6,614 nucleotides of DNA from Treponema sp. (lineage in GTDB: Bacteria; Spirochaetota; Spirochaetia; Treponematales; Breznakiellaceae): the NCBI GenBank assembly GCA_031267115.1, contig JAIRZS010000368.1, positions 1-6,614 of the forward strand, in the 5' to 3' direction. Below, in pieces: positions 1 to 6,527 of this stretch (positions are counted from its first letter, which is position 1; each line of letters begins with the position of its first letter). The position numbers were made by a program, and so were the translations under genes. The notes under the pieces were generated by a model. That model made no database searches and was not told the DNA's origin. It worked only from the letters and a program-made list of their open reading frames with translations.

Positions 1-1974
1 GCGGAGCAGGCCGCTCAGTTCCGGGTTGGCCGGGGCGGGAAGGGACGCCGGCGCGGCTTCGCCTTCTTTTTTGGCGAAAACCTCGTCCCCGGCCTCGATA
101 CGGTCAAAGAAACCGCCCCGCGCCAGTACCCCGGAACTCACCTCTTCGTCAACGCGGTCAATGGCAAGGGAACCGACCACGTCTTCCGGTGCGTAGACAA
201 GGCCGATGCCCTCGTTACGGATACCGGCCTTCCCGCTTTTGACAAGCTCGTACACGGTTCCGGCGGCTACGCCGTCGGCTTTCCCCTTGTCAAGAAGGCC
301 CTGGCTGGCCCGGCGGCGGAGCAGGACGCCCCGGAAAGGCAGGGCGGCGCCAAGCTGGCCCGTTATTCCCCGCGCGGCGTTTCTCAGCCGGTCCGGGCCG
401 GTCCGGTAGCTGGAGAAATTCGAGGCCCGGGAACCGGTGCGGCCCACAAAAAGCTCCCCGGCAATCGAAAGGTCCCGTTCGTTTTCCGTGAGGGAAACGA
501 CAAGGAAATAATCCGCCCCGGCCTCCCGCGCGGCCCTAAAGGCCCGGGAAAAATCCGGCTGATTCAGGGGCAGATCCATGGCCTCGATATTCCGGTCATG
601 CACCAGAAGGTCTTTTATATAGGTCGAGGCGGTAAGGCCCGCGTCCGCGTGGTAAAAAGCGGCCTGGTTTGCGAGGGAGAAAACCGCTATTTTCCAGTGG
701 CGCTGGGCGACTTCCACAGGCTCCACGGACCAGCGCCGGTACAGGGTATTGTTAAGCATGGATTCCCAGGCTTCAACGGAATCGTTAATGGCGCGGGCCT
801 CGTTCGGCGGGAGTTTTTCAAGGCCCAGGGCCTGCAAGAACTTCAATTCCTCGACATAACGGGAAGGATAGCCCTGGCGTCTGAGAATTTCCACGTATTC
901 CCTGCGATCAAGGGCGTAGGGGTTAAGGCGGAGGCCCCGGCGGTATTCAAAAAGGGCCTCGCTGTCCATATTCCGGGAATGGAAGTCGCGGGCGCGGCTG
1001 AAATGCCAAGCGGCCCAGCGGCTCCGGGCGGGGTCTTCTACCGCGGTCTGCGACACCAGCAGTTCTTCCAGCGCGCTCCTTACAAATTCGTCGCCCGGAC
1101 TGATCGTTGCCGCGGCGGAAAGCACGGCTATGGCCTCAGCCGGGCGGCCCATGCGTATATAAGCCATGCCCTTCAGGTACCAGCTCGACGAGTCACCGCG
1201 GTTACGGGAAATCGCCTCGTCGGCGAGGCGGGCGGCTTCCTCCCATTCCCCGGTGCGGTAGCGCAGGGAGGCAAGCAGGGAATGGGCCGGCGCGAATCCG
1301 GGCCTTATTGCCAGGGCTTCCCCGGCGTTGCGTATGCCCGAAGAAAGCCGGCCCGCAAGGGAATCCAGGTACGCGGCATAGTAGTAAACCCGGTAATCCC
1401 CCGGATGGAGGATCATGGCCCGTTCAATATAGGCCCTGGCCCCCTCCGCGTCGCCGAGCGATCCGCTTACCAGGGCCAGGGACACCAAGACCCGCCTGTC
1501 GTCGGGGTAGCGGCGGGACATTTCCCGGAACCGCGCGAGGGCGTTCCCCGTGCGGCCGCGGGCGATTTCCAGTTCCGCCGCGACAAACACCGCTTCCCTG
1601 TTGTACGGCTCCCTTCTGAGCACTTCTCCGGCAACCGCCTCCGCGTCGTCAAGACGGCCCAGGGCGATAAGGGCGGAGGCTTCGAGATTTGCCAGGTCCA
1701 TGTTGGCGCGGGCAAGGGAGCGGGCCTTGCGCGTCCAGCTCAGTGCCTGGTCGTACTCGCCAAGCTCGTAGTAACAGGCAGCCAGGGCGGCGGTCCCCTC
1801 GGCATGAGCGGGGTTGGCGGCAAGGCATTCAAGGAAGGCTTCCGAGGCGGCGTACCATTCCTCCCGCTCCATGAACGCCCGCCCCCGGTCATAAAGATCG
1901 GCGGCATTGGCGCCCCTCTGGGGAAAGACAGGGGCCGCGCAAAGAAAAACAAGGAGAAACGGAAAAATTTTCAC
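1..1974 (-). CDS. Exported TPR protein with FlgT/CsgG-like C-terminal half (partial, 3' end outside window)
   Basis: An uninterrupted frame of 658 codons starts at GTG (1974-1972) and is still open at the window edge, so the C-terminus is missing. The first 25 residues (MKIFPFLLVFLCAAPVFPQ...) look like a signal peptide, with ANA-A near residue 24 as a plausible cleavage site; Cys12 has Leu at -1 and makes a poor lipobox. Residues about 24-305 are tandem TPR helices (for example around 41-58, 61-84, 227-257, 263-292), and another TPR-like pair lies at 320-352. Residues about 425-545 resemble a CsgG/TolB-type fold (WKIAVFSL, GADYFLVVSLTE, then a GELFVGRTGS strand). Residues 555-636 (LLDKGKADGVAAGTVYELV ... 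VGSLAIDRV ... IEAGDEVFAK) resemble the FlgT C-terminal domain. A Pro/Ala-rich linker follows. I infer a periplasmic or outer-membrane scaffold protein. Its start overlaps the corC stop as GTGA, so it is translationally coupled. Exact function is unknown. Confidence 0.88.
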   Translation of the reverse strand, partial: MKIFPFLLVFLCAAPVFPQRGANAADLYDRGRAFMEREEWYAASEAFLECLAANPAHAEGTAALAACYYELGEYDQALSWTRKARSLARANMDLANLEASALIALGRLDDAEAVAGEVLRREPYNREAVFVAAELEIARGRTGNALARFREMSRRYPDDRRVLVSLALVSGSLGDAEGARAYIERAMILHPGDYRVYYYAAYLDSLAGRLSSGIRNAGEALAIRPGFAPAHSLLASLRYRTGEWEEAARLADEAISRNRGDSSSWYLKGMAYIRMGRPAEAIAVLSAAATISPGDEFVRSALEELLVSQTAVEDPARSRWAAWHFSRARDFHSRNMDSEALFEYRRGLRLNPYALDRREYVEILRRQGYPSRYVEELKFLQALGLEKLPPNEARAINDSVEAWESMLNNTLYRRWSVEPVEVAQRHWKIAVFSLANQAAFYHADAGLTASTYIKDLLVHDRNIEAMDLPLNQPDFSRAFRAAREAGADYFLVVSLTENERDLSIAGELFVGRTGSRASNFSSYRTGPDRLRNAARGITGQLGAALPFRGVLLRRRASQGLLDKGKADGVAAGTVYELVKSGKAGIRNEGIGLVYAPEDVVGSLAIDRVDEEVSSGVLARGGFFDRIEAGDEVFAKKEGEAAPASLPAPANPELSGLLR

Positions 1975-2744
1975 GAGGGGTTTTCCCGTTTTACAACTTT
2001 AACCGTATTGATTTTATGCCCTTCCATATCCTGGACAATAAAATCAATATTTCCATATACGGCCTTTTCGTACTGTACCGGGATTTTCCCCAGAAGATCA
2101 AACACAAAACCGCCCAGAGTATCGAAATCCTCCGCCGGCAGTTCCGCGCCTATTTCCTCCGCAAGGTCTTCCAGATTCATCCGGGCGTCGCAGAGCCAGG
2201 AATCCTCCTCCAGTTTGAGTATGTCTTCCCGCTCATTGTCGAATTCGTCCTGGATGTCCCCGATTATCTCTTCGATAATGTCTTCCATACAGATGATCCC
2301 GGACACCCCGCCGTATTCGTCCACCGCCACGGCAATATGGACGCGGCGGCGGCGCAGTTCCGTAAGGAGCTCGTCAATATGCTTGGAATGGGGGACAAAG
2401 AAAGGCTTGCGCAGAATACCCCGTATATCCGGCATCTCGTTTTTAACAAAGCTGCTTAAAAGGTCTTTGACATAGAGGATGCCGATTACATTGTCGATAG
2501 TATCCTCGTAGACCGGAAAGCGGGAATGGCCGCTTTCCACGATTGTGGAAAGAAGTTCGTCCCTGGGCACGTCAACGGGCAGGAATACCGCGTCGATACG
2601 GGGCACCATGATCTCCTTGACCGTGGTATCCGGCAATTCAAGGACGCCGCGGATCATTTCCTTCTGACCCGATTCCAGAGACTCCAGCTTCTTGCTCATA
2701 TCGCCTTTTTTAAAAAAGGACTTCATAAAATCGCCCGCGCTCAT
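1971..2744 (-). CDS. corC: CorC/YbeX/TlyC-family CBS-domain protein, cytosolic type
   Basis: This 257-residue protein has two CBS motifs and a C-terminal CorC_HlyC domain, but no DUF21/CNNM membrane domain. CBS1 covers about residues 44-100 (IMVPRIDAVFLPVD, SRFPVYED, IGILYVKDLL). CBS2 covers 108-165 (VDEYGGVSGIICMEDIIEEI, GDIQDEFD). The CorC_HlyC domain covers about 178-254 (DARMNLEDLAEEIG, FDTLGGFVFDLLGKIP). This architecture matches E. coli YbeX/CorC and the spirochaete proteins named TlyC; the 'hemolysin' label rests on old work and is doubtful as a function. CBS pairs usually bind adenine nucleotides. YbeX is tied genetically to magnesium homeostasis and to ribosome/rRNA metabolism, which fits its place directly after ybeY. 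The start ATG overlaps the ybeY stop as ATGA. A cluster of lysine and phenylalanine codons at residues 10-13 forms a 16-bp AT-rich palindrome. Family assignment is firm; the cellular role is not. Confidence 0.95.
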   Translation of the reverse strand: MSAGDFMKSFFKKGDMSKKLESLESGQKEMIRGVLELPDTTVKEIMVPRIDAVFLPVDVPRDELLSTIVESGHSRFPVYEDTIDNVIGILYVKDLLSSFVKNEMPDIRGILRKPFFVPHSKHIDELLTELRRRRVHIAVAVDEYGGVSGIICMEDIIEEIIGDIQDEFDNEREDILKLEEDSWLCDARMNLEDLAEEIGAELPAEDFDTLGGFVFDLLGKIPVQYEKAVYGNIDFIVQDMEGHKINTVKVVKRENPS

Positions 2745-3247
2745 AAGATCCCGCCGCCCGCCCGGGCCGGCACAGGGGCCCGGCAGGAATTAGGCGGTAA
2801 AACCTGTCCCTCCGTTTTCTTCAAAATTTCTTCCTGCAAAAGCAGCATGGGTTCGCTTTCGCCGTTTGTCTCATGATCCATGCCGCTTAAGTGTAGCATG
2901 CCATGAATTATAACACGGCGCAACTCTTCATCAAACGAAACTTCAAAAAATCGTGAATTTTCCTCAAGGGTTTCCAGGGAAATTACAATATCGCCGGGAA
3001 GGTAGCGCTCCCCCCCCTCCCTGTCCGGGCAGGTTTCCCCCAGGCTAAAGGAAAGCACGTCGGTAGCCTCGTCCCTGCCCCGGTATTGGGCGTTGAGTTT
3101 CCTGATATACGCGTCGTTACAGAGGAGGATCGAGAGGTCCCAGCCGTCCCTGCCCAGAACGCCCAGCGCTTTGAGCGAGTATTCCGACAGGGAAGCGGCC
3201 CAGGGGGGTAAGGGGACCTCCTCGGCGCGGACCTCGGCGCGGTTCAT
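2741..3247 (-). CDS. ybeY: YbeY, single-strand-specific rRNA maturation/quality-control endoribonuclease
   Basis: This 168-residue protein carries the YbeY/UPF0054 zinc motif HGMLHLSGMDH with His115, His119 and His125. The upstream family block LNAQYRGRDEATDVLSF spans residues 51-67, with the conserved Arg56. LPGDIVIS at 83-90 is the next conserved strand. YbeY is a metal-dependent endoribonuclease needed for 16S rRNA 3'-end maturation and 70S quality control, and it works with a PhoH/YbeZ partner; phoH lies two genes upstream in the same operon. The start ATG (3247-3245) overlaps the upstream stop as ATGA. Two oddities stand out. An 8-G homopolymer falls in codons 77-80, in a variable loop. 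A Pro/Arg/Gly-rich tail after about residue 148 is not part of the family core, and its DNA encodes a strong hairpin just before the corC start. Confidence 0.97.
   Translation of the reverse strand: MNRAEVRAEEVPLPPWAASLSEYSLKALGVLGRDGWDLSILLCNDAYIRKLNAQYRGRDEATDVLSFSLGETCPDREGGERYLPGDIVISLETLEENSRFFEVSFDEELRRVIIHGMLHLSGMDHETNGESEPMLLLQEEILKKTEGQVLPPNSCRAPVPARAGGGIL
2762..2783 (-). other. GC-rich hairpin in the ybeY tail, just before the corC start
   Basis: CCGGGCC and GGCCCGG form a perfect 7-bp stem around an 8-base loop (CCTGTGCC). It ends 17 bases before the corC ATG, directly ahead of a GGCGGGA purine stretch that could serve as its ribosome binding site. No T-run follows, so it is not an intrinsic terminator. 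It lies in the part of ybeY that encodes the non-conserved Pro/Ala/Arg tail. Confidence 0.5.
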
Positions 3248-5496
3248 TCCCTGCCCCCGGGGTTTTTCGGCGCGTTTTCCCGGGAAGGGACACTCTGCGG
3301 GGGTTCTTTTTTCGGGTATTCGATGCGGGCGTGGTAGTGGCTCGCCAAAACCCGGACAAAGGAATTTTTGATGGTTTCCAGATCGATAAAGGTCAGTTCC
3401 GACGCGGAAAGCTGGCCGTGCTCGAACTTGGCCATAATAAGCTCCTGGATAAATTTCTCAAGCCGGCTCGCGGTGGGTTTCTTCAGGGTCCTGCAGGCGG
3501 CTTCGGTAGTATCGGCCAGCATGACCACCGCGGATTCCCTGGAACGGGGGGGGCTGCCGGGATAGCTGAAATCTTCGACATCCACCTGGGCCTCCCGCTT
3601 CAGGGCCTCGTTGTAGAACCAGCTTATCACGGAATTGCCGTGGTGTTCCGCTATAATATCGACCACTTCCTTGGGAAGCCCCAGGGAACGGGCCTTTTCC
3701 ACGCCCAGCTTGACATGGCTGCGGATAACCGTGGCGGAAAGGCGGGGGTTGTTAATATCGTTGTGCTTGTTGTAATCGGTCTGGTTTTCCACAAAGTAGC
3801 TGGGGTTTTCCATCTTGCCTATGTCGTGGTAGTAGGCGCCTACCCGTGCCAGCAGGGGGTTGGCCCCGATTTCCTGGCAGGCGTTTTCCGCCAGTGTAGC
3901 CACCATAAGGGAATGGCTGTAGGTCCCCGGGGCCGCGCTGAACAGCCGCTTGAGGATGGGGGCGTTGAGGTCCGAAAGCTCGATAAGCCGGAACGCGGTT
4001 ACGGAATTCAGGGCGTGTTCCAGTATAGGGAGGAAGCCCAGGACCATCATCCCGGAGGCAAGGCCGTTAAAAGCGGTCCAGAAAAGGACGGGCGGATAAC
4101 TGATAAGGGGCTGGCGCTGGATAAGGAGTATGGCCGTCGCCGCGGCGCACTGGATCGCGGCGACTACAAGCCCCGCCTTGAAAAGGTCCATGCGCCGCTC
4201 CGCCCCCCGCACCGCGTAGACCGCGGCTATCGAAGAAGCCAGGGCCAGGATGTAGGAGGAACTGTCAAAAGCCCCGGAAAGAAAGGCGGCCAGGGGCAGG
4301 ATTATGGCCGCGGCCAGGGAGGCGCGGATATCTATCAGGATAGCCGGAAGCATGATCACCAGGGAAGTAGGAAGGAAAAGGGCGACAGGGTACCTGTCCG
4401 TTATATTAAGGCTTTTGAAGAACACCGATGCGCCGGTATAGACAACAGCCAAAACACAGAGCAGGTAAACTTCCGAAGGCTTAAGGAGCCGCCCGATAAT
4501 CTGGCGGCCAAGGAGGAAGACAAAAAAACCGTAAATAAGGGTAAAAATAAGGATGCGGCCAAGGAGCAGCCGGGGATCCCGGCTCCTTGCCTGGGCATTG
4601 AGGGCGTCAAGCGCCGCCATATCCTCTTCCGTAACAATAAAACCCTTGCGGACTACAATCTCCCCCCGCTCGATATAGCCCGTAACAGGCTCCGCCCTCT
4701 CCCGCAGTTCCGCGGCAATCTGTTCCGTCTCTTCCCTGGAAAAAAACACATTCTCGGTGATAAAGGGATCAAGCAGCGCGCGCCCTATCCGGGCAAAACC
4801 CGGCTGAAAGCCCGATCTGGCGATATAGCGATCGACGGCCTCCCCGGCCTTGTCCAGGGTGATAACGCGGCCATAGTCGACCTTTTCCCGCTCGGCGCGG
4901 GGGCCGTCATTGCGCCTGAGTTCGGCCACCTGCGGGTTAAAGGCCTCAAGCCCGGTTTCGGGCAGGGAGAATACCCCCTCTTCCAGGATATGCCGCAGGG
5001 TCTGGAGGCCGTTGGCCGGGAACCGCTCCCTGTCGGGGTCCTCGTAAAGAGAGGCCAGGGTCTCCCGGGAAAAAGCGCCGGGAAACTGTTCCCCGATGAC
5101 CCTGCTGAAAGTTTCGGCGGAATCCGCGGCGGGGAACAGATCTTCCACCAGGACGAGCAGGCGCTCGTAGGAACTGAGGACGCCCCTGGTCGCCTCCGCG
5201 GAATAGCTGAAAACCGCGGGCACCTGTTTTTCCAGGGAATCGATCTTTTCCCGCGTAGCCGCCTCGTCAATATACGACACCGCCTGATCCGCCACAACAT
5301 CCCGTTCCGCCACCCGGCCGGCTTCGAATTCCCCGTTTCCCGTTACGGAAAAAGAAAGATAGCCCTGGCCGCCTATAATCAGGCCCAGGGAGAGGCAGTA
5401 AGCGGCCAGGGACACCAGCGCCGGGGCGCGGCGGAGTTTTTTGGGCAGGAGGGACGCGAAATAAACATCGCGTATCTTGAAATCAATTTTTTTCAT
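3244..5496 (-). CDS. pgpH: PgpH-like 7TM-HD membrane phosphodiesterase (probable c-di-AMP hydrolase)
   Basis: This 750-residue protein has the 7TM-HD layout. A first membrane helix lies at about 25-47, and an extracytoplasmic 7TMR-HDED-type domain at about 50-305. Seven hydrophobic segments lie between about 311 and 491. The cytosolic HD domain covers about 505-725. Metal and catalytic motifs are intact: His528 (GTYSHSLMVATLAENA), His557-Asp558 (YYHDIGKM), His594, His618-His619 (EHHGNSVISWFY) and Asp662 (MLADTTEAACR). In Listeria, PgpH hydrolyses c-di-AMP to pApA, and the gene sits between phoH and ybeY as here. The frame is open further upstream to 5601, but the start at 5496 is preferred. 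It gives MKKIDFKIRD followed by the expected membrane helix, has a GGAAGGG ribosome binding site 4 bases upstream, and overlaps phoH by only 14 bp. The C-terminal 20 residues are polar and Pro-rich, probably disordered. c-di-AMP specificity is inferred from family and context. Confidence 0.95.
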   Translation of the reverse strand: MKKIDFKIRDVYFASLLPKKLRRAPALVSLAAYCLSLGLIIGGQGYLSFSVTGNGEFEAGRVAERDVVADQAVSYIDEAATREKIDSLEKQVPAVFSYSAEATRGVLSSYERLLVLVEDLFPAADSAETFSRVIGEQFPGAFSRETLASLYEDPDRERFPANGLQTLRHILEEGVFSLPETGLEAFNPQVAELRRNDGPRAEREKVDYGRVITLDKAGEAVDRYIARSGFQPGFARIGRALLDPFITENVFFSREETEQIAAELRERAEPVTGYIERGEIVVRKGFIVTEEDMAALDALNAQARSRDPRLLLGRILIFTLIYGFFVFLLGRQIIGRLLKPSEVYLLCVLAVVYTGASVFFKSLNITDRYPVALFLPTSLVIMLPAILIDIRASLAAAIILPLAAFLSGAFDSSSYILALASSIAAVYAVRGAERRMDLFKAGLVVAAIQCAAATAILLIQRQPLISYPPVLFWTAFNGLASGMMVLGFLPILEHALNSVTAFRLIELSDLNAPILKRLFSAAPGTYSHSLMVATLAENACQEIGANPLLARVGAYYHDIGKMENPSYFVENQTDYNKHNDINNPRLSATVIRSHVKLGVEKARSLGLPKEVVDIIAEHHGNSVISWFYNEALKREAQVDVEDFSYPGSPPRSRESAVVMLADTTEAACRTLKKPTASRLEKFIQELIMAKFEHGQLSASELTFIDLETIKNSFVRVLASHYHARIEYPKKEPPQSVPSRENAPKNPGGRE

Positions 5497-6484
5497 TTGA
5501 CCCTTCCCCGCCCCGCCCCTGTTCCGAGGCCGCGTCGTAGGCCTGGATAATCTTCTTGATAAGGGGGTGGCGGACCACATCGGCTGTATGGAGATAGGCA
5601 AAGTGGATGCCCTCGACGCCTTTCAGGATAGCAAGGGCGTGGATCAGCCCGGAATCGACGCGCCGGGGAAGATCGATCTGGGTTACGTCGCCGGTAATCA
5701 CGGCCCTGGCCCGCTCCCCGATGCGGGTAAGGAACATCTTCATCTGCTCTTTGGTAGTATTCTGCGCCTCGTCAAGGATGATCATGCAGTCGTTAAGGCT
5801 GCGGCCCCGCATATAGGCAAGGGGCGCAATTTCTATAACCCGGTCCTCTTCCATACGGCGTATCATCTCGTAGGGGACAAGCGCTTCCATAGCGTCGTAA
5901 AGGGGCCGGAGGTAGGGGTTGATCTTCTGGGCAAGGTCCCCCGGCAGGAATCCCAGGCTTTCGCCCGCTTCCACCACGGGCCGGGTAAGCACCAGTTTCC
6001 GCATAGCCTTGGAAAGCACAAGGCTCAGGGCTTCCGCGATCGCAAGGTAGGTCTTGCCGGTCCCCGCCGGCCCGACACAGAAGCTGATATCATGGGAACG
6101 CATGCCCTTGATATAATCGGCCTGGTTCCGGCTCCGGGGGAACACAGTCCTGAAGCCATGGGGGATATGCACCAGGGCCTCCTTCATCGGGTCCCCCGCG
6201 GATTCTTCCCCGTCCCGCCCGCCTTCCCGTATACCCGCCAAAGCCCGGACATATTCGGGCGAGGGAAGCTCCCCCTCCCTCACCGCGGCGACAAGGCTGT
6301 CCATCACCAGCCTGAAACGCATTGAGGCAGCCTCGTCCCCGCCCTGGAAACGTATCTCGTTACCCCGCGCGGCTATACGCCCGCCCAGATGGCCTTCCAG
6401 CGCTTTGAGATTGCCGTCATTGGCGCCGCACACCCCGGAAAGCAGGTCCCGGCTGTCCAGCACGATGGTAATACTGTCGTCCAT
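5483..6484 (-). CDS. phoH: PhoH family ATPase (YbeZ type)
   Basis: This 333-residue protein is full length for the YbeZ-like PhoH subfamily. Residues about 1-75 form the KH-like N-terminal domain typical of the family (LLSGVCGANDGNLKALEGHL, then AARGNEIRFQG). The PhoH ATPase core follows: Walker A GPAGTGKT at 138-145, TRPVVEAGESLGFLPGD at 167-183, Walker B MIILDEAQN at 234-242, and the TGDVTQIDLPR sensor region at 264-274. YbeZ binds YbeY and is thought to act as an RNA-linked NTPase or helicase in rRNA processing; ybeY is in the same operon. The start ATG is fixed by an in-frame TAA two codons upstream. No Shine-Dalgarno sequence is visible before it, and the predicted transcript start is only about 8-10 bases upstream. 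This is the first gene of the operon. The Gly/Glu/Asn-rich last 15 residues also contain the ribosome binding site and start of the next gene. Confidence 0.97.
   Translation of the reverse strand: MDDSITIVLDSRDLLSGVCGANDGNLKALEGHLGGRIAARGNEIRFQGGDEAASMRFRLVMDSLVAAVREGELPSPEYVRALAGIREGGRDGEESAGDPMKEALVHIPHGFRTVFPRSRNQADYIKGMRSHDISFCVGPAGTGKTYLAIAEALSLVLSKAMRKLVLTRPVVEAGESLGFLPGDLAQKINPYLRPLYDAMEALVPYEMIRRMEEDRVIEIAPLAYMRGRSLNDCMIILDEAQNTTKEQMKMFLTRIGERARAVITGDVTQIDLPRRVDSGLIHALAILKGVEGIHFAYLHTADVVRHPLIKKIIQAYDAASEQGRGGEGSNEKN
5501..5507 (-). promoter_or_regulatory. Ribosome binding site of pgpH, inside the phoH tail
   Basis: The minus strand reads GGAAGGG, then TCAA, then ATG at 5496. This is the clearest Shine-Dalgarno-like sequence in the window. 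It decides the pgpH start at 5496 rather than the in-frame ATG at 5601, which lies deep within phoH. The spacing is short (4 bases after the purine run) but workable. Confidence 0.65.
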
Positions 6485-6499
6485 CTTTTATCGTAGGAG

Positions 6500-6527
6500 T
6501 CTATAGGCAGTTTTCATGCCTAGTCAA
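6500..6527 (-). promoter_or_regulatory. Predicted sigma70-type promoter of the phoH operon
   Basis: On the minus strand, TTGACT (6527-6522) is followed after 16 bp by TATAGA (6505-6500). Five of six -35 bases and five of six -10 bases match consensus. It points into phoH, the first gene of the overlapping chain. A start about 7 bases below the -10 box would leave a leader of only about 8-10 bases before ATG 6484. Predicted from sequence only. Confidence 0.65.
6504..6522. promoter_or_regulatory. Candidate operator: 19-bp inverted repeat between the -35 and -10 boxes
   Basis: TAGGCA and TGCCTA form a perfect 6-bp inverted repeat separated by 7 bp (GTTTTCA on the plus strand). It fills the promoter spacer and touches both promoter boxes. 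A dimeric repressor bound here would block RNA polymerase. A 19-bp span with a 13-bp centre-to-centre spacing is a usual operator size. It does not match a LexA, Fur or other box that I recognise. If transcribed from a promoter further upstream, it would form a short hairpin in the leader instead. Confidence 0.45.

Noticed and set aside
1940..1974. Lipoprotein signal at Cys12 of the TPR protein
   Set aside because: The bases encode V-F-L-C, with Leu at -1 and too short a hydrophobic stretch before it. A standard signal peptide cut near residue 24 fits better, although spirochaete lipoboxes are permissive.
598..2475. A 625-codon open frame on the plus strand
   Set aside because: It runs antisense through two genes (the TPR gene and corC), and its translation has no domain and shifts abruptly to Ser-rich low complexity at the gene boundary. 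This is a shadow frame.
2704..2719. Programmed -1 frameshift at AAAAAAG in corC
   Set aside because: The reading frame is AAA-AAA-GGC, not A-AAA-AAG, so the heptamer is out of the required phase. The zero frame gives a complete CorC protein.
3331..5550. A 739-codon open frame on the plus strand, antisense to pgpH
   Set aside because: It lies in register opposite a gene with clear HD motifs and membrane helices. Its translation is low-complexity, rich in Gly, Arg, His and Lys, with no recognisable domain. It is explained by GC-biased third positions.
5497..5601. Upstream extension of pgpH to the ATG at 5601
   Set aside because: The extra 35 residues are Arg/Pro-rich, overlap the end of phoH by over 100 bases and have no ribosome binding site. 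The ATG at 5496 has one and gives the family's N-terminus.
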